A stretch of 39,780 nucleotides of DNA, taken from Planctomycetota bacterium (lineage in GTDB: Bacteria > Planctomycetota > J058 > JAJDCQ01). The stretch is from the NCBI GenBank assembly GCA_029260755.1, contig JAJDCQ010000266.1:1-39780 (forward strand). Direction: 5' to 3'. Positions 19,501 to 29,514 of this stretch are shown here, one piece after another. The position numbers and the translations under genes are program-made. The notes under the pieces were generated by a model. It did no database searches and was not told the origin of the DNA. It saw only the letters and a list, made by a program, of their open reading frames with translations. Position 1 is the first letter of the stretch. Each line of letters begins with the position of its first letter.

Positions 19501-20130
19501 GACAAGGCGGCCGCGGCGAAGGCCGCCGCCGTGAAGGCGGCCGCCGACAAGGCCTCGGCGGCGAAGAAGGCCGAGGCGGACAAGGTCGCCGCGGCGAAGG
19601 CGGCCGCCGACAAGGCTGCCGCAGAGAAGGCCGCGGCAGCGAAGATGGCCGCCGCGAAGAAGGCCGAGGCCGACAAGGCAGCGGCCGTGAAGGCGGCCGC
19701 GGACAAGGCGGCCGCCGACAAGGCAGCCGCCGTGGCGGCAGCGAAGAAGGCCGCGGCCGACAAGGCGGCCGCCGTGAAGGCGGCCGCGGACAAGGCGGCC
19801 GCCGACAAGGCAGCCGCCGTGGCGGCAGCGAAGAAGGCCGCGGCCGACAAGGCGGCCGCCGAGAAGGCCGCGGCCGACGCGGCGGCCGCGAAGGCGGCGG
19901 CGAACAAGGCCGCCGCCGACAAGGCCGCCGCCGACAAGGCAGCCGCAGAGAAGGCGGCCGCAGAAAAGGCCGCAGCAGAGAAGGCCGCAGCAGAGAAGGC
20001 CGCGGCAGAGAAGGCTGCCGCAGAGAAGGCCGCTGCCGACAGGGCGGCCGCGGAGAAGGCCGCGGCGGAGAAGGCGGCTGCCGAGAAGGACGAGGAGACA
20101 CCGAAGCCGGCGACTCCGAACGAACCGTGA
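16534..20130 (+). CDS. Exported TPR protein with degenerate phosphatase-like domain and Lys/Ala tail
   Basis: A 1198-aa protein. The ATG at 16534 follows an AGGGAG and gives a signal peptide cut near GLAWA-QEK (about 28); a longer in-frame start runs back into the terminator. Domains in order: short TPR-like segment (35-115); a PA14/carbohydrate-binding-like sandwich (about 125-270, with SDDGIKVWLNG and LKKGDNVLLAKV); TPR repeats (about 270-620); a region (about 625-920) that resembles the alkaline-phosphatase superfamily (RPRVMVVAFGG, then about 50 residues on VVIAHP, then VLLVGPGIAAG), but with the usual metal ligands apparently missing; a Pro-rich linker; and a tail of about 215 residues of KAAAD/KAAAE units (975-1190), TolA-like. 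The Nudix gene overlaps its stop by 4 bp. The function is unknown; a periplasm-spanning scaffold is plausible. Confidence 0.85.
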   Translation: MLSHETSRAARAAIGAVLAVLLTPGLAWAQEKAVTPIRDGLTGKRGDAVAKQLKGGLEDYRERKWGPARKKLEAVLAADPAHPLAVAFLANILVEQGEFTYAEALIRRAGDVAPKPQPTLRLIQWHVIGPFPNQDPKGFNTAYGPEKDPFDAAKTYKPAGADVAWQVIQGPNVILHTIMKPPDNGVAYGRKVIRTTDAGWVQMGFGSDDGIKVWLNGAVIWNNHVHRGMRANQDRFWVRLKKGDNVLLAKVCQGGGGWGFVGQLNFGIPRVPVAFLEAAATGQRRLEANDVEGAIESFNEAQRLRNGTSPVLAGLAEAYYRKGFYPTARSWLTRALQRSPSDPRALTLLGQVLARQGAALEASEAFQDAVKSGGELFPSAFLALAKQLEVEGKFQEALESYRQAGEGFARTKDFGQALEAYAHYRHIQPRNRGVNQRFGQIQRLAGRTAQAEKTLLEQVRGDPRDPKALRQLAAVYRDGNDRESAVRWLAVLDRLAELLPKDPEIARQRIEAAYRAGRPNLAGDLAIAAMQAFPKNPGIRVTTGWNLVRLGDLAQAANVARAAREAFPEHPGVALLAGRVAIDRGELDEAGKLLALATTATNERTAATARELLVGLDLEREEQRERRHPKLALITVLSGLNLEESLGDPDVMPELAHYVRSIGTLYPRVKLAGGRTRDDAGRPLWLVPFLTGNASLTLGEDGALVDRSLLDEIADGWKLERGSAVILGPSDPALQWFGGGPGGVAVRVQGDRLETLAERARLLARRFDRDGAPPEQVRDLVSGARPDDANVGSGDPETERLVWECVARPGSASSKDAPGGVRRLRDGLIGAAARDLLNRARPRVMVVAFGGHEPTEMDAAARRASAREIDARIGAFIRAAGHHPTWRQNALFCVVIAHPSREEASVLLVGPGIAAGVEETGPGSTRGLGFELAERLGVDFQTSDEERTAGGLLPPLPPAPPPAPKPEPKTPAADPAKAAADAAAKKAEADKAAAAKAAAVKAAADKASAAKKAEADKVAAAKAAADKAAAEKAAAAKMAAAKKAEADKAAAVKAAADKAAADKAAAVAAAKKAAADKAAAVKAAADKAAADKAAAVAAAKKAAADKAAAEKAAADAAAAKAAANKAAADKAAADKAAAEKAAAEKAAAEKAAAEKAAAEKAAAEKAAADRAAAEKAAAEKAAAEKDEETPKPATPNEP
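19687..19860 (+). repeat. Perfect 87-bp tandem duplication in the Lys/Ala tail
   Basis: The 87-bp segment 19687-19773 is repeated without a change at 19774-19860, duplicating 29 codons in frame. The surrounding tail is also repetitive but with synonymous and Glu/Asp/Val variation, so the exact identity of these two blocks points to a recent slippage or unequal recombination event. Confidence 0.85.
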
Positions 20131-20669
20131 CCGACGCGGCGACGCGGATCGCCGTCGTCGACCAGAACGACCGCTTTCTCCGGTGGGAGGATCGTCGCGC
20201 GGTCCACGAGCATCACCTCGTTCACCGAAGCGTCCACATCCTCGTCTTCGACGGCGCGGGACGGCTCGTCCTCCAGCGCCGCCATCCCGACAAGACCGTC
20301 TACCCCGACCACTGGGACGCGTCCGCGAGCGGGCACGTCGAGGAGCCCGACTACGTCGCCGGAATCGACGAGGAGCTCGACCGCGTCTACGCGATCACCG
20401 CCGAGCGCGAGCTCGAGGAGGAGCTCGGCGTGCGGGCGCCGCTGCGCGAGGTCGGCCACTTCGGACCGGAGGCCGGCCTCCACTACGAGCAGACGCGCCT
20501 CTTCACGGCGACGAGCGACGGCCCGTTCACGATCCAGGCCGACGAGGTCGCCGAGCTCCGGCGAGTGAGCTGGGAGGAGCTCCTGGCGCTCACCTCGAGC
20601 GAGGAGCCCGTCACCCCGACCGTCGTCGAGTTCGCCCGGCGCGTTCGAGAGCGCGGGGGCTGGCCCGGA

Positions 20670-20681
<12 letters not shown>
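20127..20681 (+). CDS. Nudix hydrolase
   Basis: A 184-aa protein starting at GTG 20127, which overlaps the TPR gene stop (GTGA). HILVFDGAGRLVLQRRHPDKTVYPDHWDASASGHV, split over about 32-72, and RELEEELGV about 26 residues after the Gly form a Nudix box; the loop between Gly and REL is about 11 residues longer than the usual G-x5-E-x7-REUxEExGU spacing. The pattern (QRR, YPDHWDAS.SGHV) is closest to the isopentenyl-diphosphate-isomerase-like/YfcD-type Nudix group. It should hydrolyse a nucleoside diphosphate derivative or related substrate, which cannot be named from sequence. Its 3' end overlaps the opposing kinase gene by 12 bp. Confidence 0.88.
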
Positions 20682-23120
<2,439 letters not shown>

Positions 23121-23142
23121 CGGGCCACCCGGGGCCGCCCGA

Positions 23143-24711
23143 TCAGCTCGGCTTCCCGTAGAGGCGCTCGATCATCGAGCGGCTGCCCTGGAGGGCGACT
23201 CGCTGCATGTAGGGCGAGAGACCGCGGGCGCCGCCGAGCTCCTCGCCGCCGCCCGCCCGGCCGGGGCCGCCATGGATCGACTGGGGCAGGGCGAGGCCGC
23301 TCCCGAGCGCCTGCTCGGCCATCTTCTCGGAGCCGAGGTAGAGGCGGCCCGTGAACGCCCCGCCCGAGGCGACGTAGTCGCCGACGAAGCCCTGATCGTC
23401 GGAGTAGACGCTCGTGACGAGCGTGCCGTCGCCGCGCGCGACGAGGGCGGCGGCCCGAGCCGCCGAGCCGTCGTAGGGCATCACGGTGGCCACCGGCCCG
23501 AAGACCTCGTGCTCGTGGACGACGGCGGCCGCGTCGGGGTCGTCGGCCCGGAGCAGCGTCGGCCCAAAGAACCAGCCCTTGCCGGCCGCCCGCGCGCTGG
23601 CGCCCTCGACCCGCTCGCCGGCGCCGCTCACGATCGCCGCGCCGCCGGCGACCAGCTTGGCGACGCCCGCCACGGCGTCGTCGAGCTGCTGCGCCGTCGC
23701 GAGCGGCCCCATCGAGACCGACCCGTCGCGCGGGTCGCCCGTGACGACGTCCGCCAGGCGCTCGGTCAGCGCCCCGAGGAGCTCGTCGACCCGGTCCTTC
23801 GGGCAGAAGATGCGCCGGACGGCCGTGCACTTCTGGCCCGACTTCTGGGTCATCTCGCGGACGACCTCGGTCAGGAACAGGCTCCAGGTCTCGCAGCTCG
23901 CGTCGACGTCGGGGCCGAGCACCGCCGCGTTGAGGCTGTCCGCCTCGATGTTCACGTGGGTGCTGGCGCGCAGCAGGTTCTCGCCGCGGCGGAGCATCAG
24001 CCCGGTGTCGGCCGACCCGGTGAACGCGAGGACGTCCTGGCTGCCGAGGCGGCCGATGAGGTCGCCGGTCCGGCCGCACGCGAGCGAGAGCGCCCCGGCG
24101 GGGAGGACGTCGGCCTCGACGAGCAGCTCGATGCAGCGCTCGGTCAGCATCGAGGTCGCCGTGGCCGGCTTGCTGATCGCCGGGACGCCGGCGAGGAGGC
24201 TGCAGGCGGCCTTCTCGGCGAAGCCCCACGCGGGGAAGTTGAACGCGTTGACGTGGACGGCCACGCCGGGCCGGCTGACCAGGACGTGCTGCCCCCAGAA
24301 CTTGGCGCTCCGGCCGAGCTGCGCCCCCTCGCCATCGAGGAGCACCTTCCGGTCGCCGAGCTCCTTGCCGAGGTAGGCGTAGAAGCTGAGCGTCCCGGTC
24401 GCCCCGTCGATGTCGAACTTGGCGTCCTTCCGGGTCGTCCCGGTGTTCAGCAGCGAGAGGTCGATCAACGCGTCGCGCTGCGCGTGGAGCGCCTTGCTCG
24501 CGGCGAGCAGCATCTCGCCCCGCTGCGCGAAGGTGAGCTCGCGCAGGGCCGGACCGCCCGTCTCGCGGGCGTACGCGAGGGCGGCGCCGAAGTCGATCCC
24601 GGCCGTGCTGGCCCGCCCGACGACCTCCTCGGTGCAGGGATCGTGGAGGTCGACGAAGCCGTCCGCCGCCTCGTGCCAGGCGCCGGAGACGTAGCTCTTC
24701 AGGGTCTTCAT
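23143..24711 (-). CDS. PaaZ/BoxD-type aldehyde dehydrogenase (stand-alone)
   Basis: A 522-aa NAD(P)-dependent aldehyde dehydrogenase. The closest pattern I recall is the N-terminal domain of PaaZ: VHVNAFNFPAWG, SKPATATSMLT, FTGSADTG, NIEADSLNAAVLG with catalytic Glu256, KSGQKCTAVRR with Cys295, and the diagnostic HGGPGRAGGGEELGG end. PaaZ opens and oxidises the ring-derived aldehyde of phenylacetyl-CoA breakdown; its stand-alone relative BoxD does the same step in the benzoyl-CoA box pathway. The C-terminal hydratase domain of PaaZ is absent, so it is BoxD-like in form. No other aromatic-degradation gene is nearby. The ATG overlaps the DUF4126 stop (ATGA). Confidence 0.9.
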   Translation of the reverse strand: MKTLKSYVSGAWHEAADGFVDLHDPCTEEVVGRASTAGIDFGAALAYARETGGPALRELTFAQRGEMLLAASKALHAQRDALIDLSLLNTGTTRKDAKFDIDGATGTLSFYAYLGKELGDRKVLLDGEGAQLGRSAKFWGQHVLVSRPGVAVHVNAFNFPAWGFAEKAACSLLAGVPAISKPATATSMLTERCIELLVEADVLPAGALSLACGRTGDLIGRLGSQDVLAFTGSADTGLMLRRGENLLRASTHVNIEADSLNAAVLGPDVDASCETWSLFLTEVVREMTQKSGQKCTAVRRIFCPKDRVDELLGALTERLADVVTGDPRDGSVSMGPLATAQQLDDAVAGVAKLVAGGAAIVSGAGERVEGASARAAGKGWFFGPTLLRADDPDAAAVVHEHEVFGPVATVMPYDGSAARAAALVARGDGTLVTSVYSDDQGFVGDYVASGGAFTGRLYLGSEKMAEQALGSGLALPQSIHGGPGRAGGGEELGGARGLSPYMQRVALQGSRSMIERLYGKPS

Positions 24712-25286
24712 GCGGTGGCCCCCTGACGCGCCCGCCAGGCCTGGCGAACGCGCCGGAAGAAGAAGAACGCGACGATCGAGAGGAACAGGAAGACGAGGAT
24801 CGGGATCACGATCGCGAGGAGCGCGACGACCCAGGTGAAGATGTCTTCGAGGAACGAGATGATCGGGTTCGCGAGCCCGCCGGTCGTGGCGGTCGACGCG
24901 GCCCGGAGCAACGCCTTGCCCCCGTGGACCGAGAACGCGCTCCCCGCCCCGATGATCACCATGATGGCGACCGCCCAGGTCGGCAGCTCGACGAGCGGCG
25001 CGGCGACGACGATCCCGCCGGCGATCGTGCGGACCGGCGTCTGGATCACATCGAGGATGTTGTCGAGCGCCGGGATCTTGTCCGCGACGAACTCGACGAC
25101 CGCGGCGCAGCCGAGCGCGAGGACGGCCGGCCAGCTGCTCATCCACTCGAGGCTCTCGACGAGCGGCACCCAGCTCGGCGCCATCTTGTGGCCGAGGGCG
25201 AGGAGGAAGAGCGGGACGATCGCCCGGAGCCCGGCGCAGGCCGAGAGGCTGACGCCGAGGGTGAGGGCAGAGATGGTCTCGAACAC
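24708..25286 (-). CDS. DUF4126 integral membrane protein
   Basis: A 192-aa membrane protein with about five hydrophobic segments, including a long one near the C-terminus (ALLAIVIPILVFLFL). The opening LTLGVSLSACAGLRAIVPLF, the middle VEFVADKIPALDN and the segment GGLANPIIS are hallmarks of DUF4126; the function is unknown. I chose GTG 25286 because the protein then begins at VFETIS like its relatives; an upstream ATG at 25352 would add 22 polar residues and overlap the peptidase gene. It overlaps the aldehyde dehydrogenase start by 4 bp and follows the peptidase by 40 bp. Confidence 0.85.
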   Translation of the reverse strand: MFETISALTLGVSLSACAGLRAIVPLFLLALGHKMAPSWVPLVESLEWMSSWPAVLALGCAAVVEFVADKIPALDNILDVIQTPVRTIAGGIVVAAPLVELPTWAVAIMVIIGAGSAFSVHGGKALLRAASTATTGGLANPIISFLEDIFTWVVALLAIVIPILVFLFLSIVAFFFFRRVRQAWRARQGATA

Positions 25287-25326
25287 GGAGCTACGCTCGT
25301 CGCCTTGGTCGGTCGGGCCGGCGCGG

Positions 25327-27492
<2,166 letters not shown>

Positions 27493-27580
27493 CGGCCTCT
27501 TCTCATAGCAATGTCGGGGGTCCGGGACCGACGGGGTCTCGCCGGACGGCCGGGGATCTTACCAGAGCGGGAGGCGGCTG

Positions 27581-28282
27581 TCAGGGCTCGCCAGCGGCCG
27601 GATCCGGGCCCTCGGAAGCCGCGGCGGCGGACCAGTCCTCGATCGGCCAGCCGCGCTTTCGGGCGAGGCGCCGAAGACGCCCGTCGGGCTGCACCACGAC
27701 CGGCCTGCCGACCCGCTCGAGCATGGGGAGGTCGGTGATCGAGTCGGTGTAGAACGCGGAGGCGTCGAGGTCGACGTCGTTCTCGGCGGCCCATCGCTCG
27801 GCGTGCTCGACCTTCCCCTCGCCGTAGCAGAGCGGGAGGATCAGCTCGCCGGTGAAGGCGCCGTCTCGGACCTCGAAGTGGGTGCACAGCCACCCGTCGA
27901 GGTGGAGATGCTCGGCCACCGGGCGGGCGAGATACGGCGACGTCGACGACAGGAGCACGACCGGCTCGCCGGCGGCGCGGTGACGCTCGAGGACCGCGAG
28001 CCCCCCCGGCGCGAATCTCGGCAGAACGACCTCGCGAAAGAAGCGCTCGCAGCGTTCGACCATGTCCGACTCGGCGAGGCCCTCGCACGTCTTGATCGCC
28101 CGTCCGAACGCGATCTCGGGCTTCATCATCCCGACGTGGTAGAGGCCGAGCCAGACGACCGCCTCGACCGCCTGCAGCGCCGTGATGCGGCCCTCGGCGC
28201 GCTCGCGGCGGAACCAGGCGGAGCCGCTGTTGATGATCAGGAGCGTCTTGTCGAGATCGAAGAAGGCGGCCGGACGACCCAT
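27581..28282 (-). CDS. HAD-IB family phosphatase
   Basis: A 233-aa haloacid-dehalogenase-type hydrolase of the SerB/IB subgroup. Motif I is FFDLDKT with Asp9 (nucleophile) and Asp11; motif II lies in LLSSTSPYL; the Lys is in GEGKVEHAERW; motif III is YTDSITDLPML. The helical cap between motifs I and II (about 20-95) is the C1 type of phosphoserine-phosphatase and related lipid-headgroup phosphatases. The substrate is not determined by these motifs. It lies 88 bp upstream of the peptidase gene in the same direction and diverges from the MBL-fold gene. Confidence 0.92.
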   Translation of the reverse strand: MGRPAAFFDLDKTLLIINSGSAWFRRERAEGRITALQAVEAVVWLGLYHVGMMKPEIAFGRAIKTCEGLAESDMVERCERFFREVVLPRFAPGGLAVLERHRAAGEPVVLLSSTSPYLARPVAEHLHLDGWLCTHFEVRDGAFTGELILPLCYGEGKVEHAERWAAENDVDLDASAFYTDSITDLPMLERVGRPVVVQPDGRLRRLARKRGWPIEDWSAAAASEGPDPAAGEP

Positions 28283-28330
28283 GGCGTGTCCCTGACCATC
28301 GCGGTCGGGTTGAGGTATCTTCTCCTTCTA

Positions 28331-28346
28331 CCGGCCCGAGGGCCGG
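28331..28346. promoter_or_regulatory. Small palindrome in HAD/MBL divergent gap
   Basis: CCGGCC and GGCCGG form 6-bp arms around CGAG in the 94-bp gap between divergent genes. A GGGAGG about 10 bp before GTG 28377 is the likely ribosome binding site of the MBL gene. Both promoters must fit in this short gap, so the palindrome may be regulatory; this is only positional evidence. Confidence 0.2.
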
Positions 28347-28376
28347 GGTTCCAGCGGAGAGGGAGGACCGAACGCC

Positions 28377-29048
28377 GTGGCCGAGCTCTACTTTCGCCAG
28401 CTCCTCGTCGGGGGCATGCAGAACTTCGTATACCTGATCGGCGACAAGGACGCGGGCGAGTGCCTGATCGTCGACCCGGCGTGGGCGATCGAGGACATCA
28501 TCGCCGTCGCCGGCGAGGACGGGATGAAGATCACCGGCGCCCTCGCCACCCACTACCACCCCGACCACGTCGGGGGAGAGATCTTCGGTTTGTCGATCGA
28601 GGGTCTCCCGAAGCTGCTCGAGGTCGCCCCCTGCAAGATCCACTGTCACCGTGAAGAGGCGGAGGGGATCCGGGTGATGACCAGCGTCAGCGAGAGCGAC
28701 CTCGTGAAGCACGACGCCAACGACAAGGTGAAGGTCGGCGAGGTGGAGATCGAGCTCCTCCACACGCCCGGCCACACCCCAGGGAGCCAGTGCTTCCGCG
28801 TCGGCCAGGCGCTCGTCGCGGGCGACACCCTCTTCCTCGAGGGATGCGGCCGGACCGACCTGCCAGGCGGCGACAGCGAGGAGCTCTACCGGACGATCAG
28901 CGAGCGCTTCAGCAAGCTCCCCGACGACCTGATCCTCTACCCCGGCCACGCTTACTCGGGCGAGAGCGCGCCGCTCGGTGAGGTGCGGAAGACGAACTTC
29001 GCCATGAAGGTGTCGAGCCTGGACGAGTGGAAGCAGATGATGGGGTGA
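28377..29048 (+). CDS. MBL-fold metallo-hydrolase (glyoxalase II-like)
   Basis: A 223-aa metallo-beta-lactamase-fold hydrolase. The metal motif THYHPDH gives His59, His61, Asp63 and His64; LLHTPGHTPGS, AGDTLF and YPGHAYS supply the third histidine, bridging aspartate and last histidine. The pattern is closest to the hydroxyacylglutathione-hydrolase/persulfide-dioxygenase group, but a short form without an obvious C-terminal domain. It starts at GTG 28377 with GGGAGG upstream. It should hydrolyse a thioester or related substrate in the cytosol. Transcribed alone; convergent with the small ORF that ends at 29061. Confidence 0.92.
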   Translation: MAELYFRQLLVGGMQNFVYLIGDKDAGECLIVDPAWAIEDIIAVAGEDGMKITGALATHYHPDHVGGEIFGLSIEGLPKLLEVAPCKIHCHREEAEGIRVMTSVSESDLVKHDANDKVKVGEVEIELLHTPGHTPGSQCFRVGQALVAGDTLFLEGCGRTDLPGGDSEELYRTISERFSKLPDDLILYPGHAYSGESAPLGEVRKTNFAMKVSSLDEWKQMMG

Positions 29049-29060
29049 GCCAATCGCCGG

Positions 29061-29249
29061 CTACCCGTCTTCCCCGCCGCAGCTCCAGTTCCCGCAGCAG
29101 CACCCCGGGTCGAGCCAGGACTGCAGGAAGGTTCGCGGGACGCGCGGCCGGAACCGCAGGACGATGAAAGCGCCGTGGGCGGCGACGAGGATGGTCAGGA
29201 GGCCGACGCTCGCGAGGAGGCGACGGCGGCGGCGGATGAGGATCGACAC
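29061..29249 (-). CDS. Small membrane protein with Cys-rich tail (hypothetical)
   Basis: I do not recognise this 62-aa ORF. From GTG 29249 it reads a short Arg-rich start, one hydrophobic helix (about 11-31), then RFRPRVPRT and an end DPGCCCGNWSCGGEDG with four cysteines (50-52, 57). An Arg-rich start before a single helix and a conserved-looking Cys tail argue for a real gene. The weak points are a GTG start without a clear ribosome binding site, and the fact that the in-frame extension upstream reads through the 9-nt-unit repeat. Its stop lies 12 bp from the MBL gene's stop. Confidence 0.4.
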   Translation of the reverse strand: MSILIRRRRRLLASVGLLTILVAAHGAFIVLRFRPRVPRTFLQSWLDPGCCCGNWSCGGEDG

Positions 29250-29303
29250 GATCGGATGATCGGTTTGTCGGTGGAACACGCGCAGCGATTGCCGTCGCGA
29301 AAA

Positions 29304-29450
29304 GACGATCCACAGATTACACAGATTACACAGATCGCCGCTGACGGCTCCGAGTCGTTGCCGAGCTCGGAACGGCCCTCCGCGTACCACGAGGGATGAC
29401 CGCCTTCGGCAGCTCGTAATCTGTGGAATCTGTGTAATCTGTGGATCGTC
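29304..29450. repeat. 9-nt-unit inverted repeat, AT-richer version
   Basis: The left arm 29304-29335 (GACGATCCACAGATT, then ACACAGATT and ACACAGAT) pairs with the right arm 29419-29450 at 31 of 32 positions, across an 83-nt loop. It shares the template of 10392-10475, with CACAG in place of CGCGG in each unit and GATT constant. It lies between the small Cys-rich ORF and the NlpC-like gene. The A/T content of the arms is clearly higher than in the surrounding DNA. Confidence 0.85.
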
Positions 29451-29514
29451 ACTCGTTCGGAGCGGCGACTCTCAGGTTCCCGAAGCGAATGCCCCGTCGG
29501 CCCTGTTCCTGCGC

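Noticed and set aside
19179..20483. Minus-strand frame rich in FSAAA repeats
   Set aside because: It is the reverse reading of the Lys/Ala tail; the plus-strand protein has a signal peptide and domains.
29250..29390. Longer start for the small Cys-rich ORF
   Set aside because: The added residues are translated from the 9-nt-unit repeat (CNLCNLW), not from coding-like sequence.
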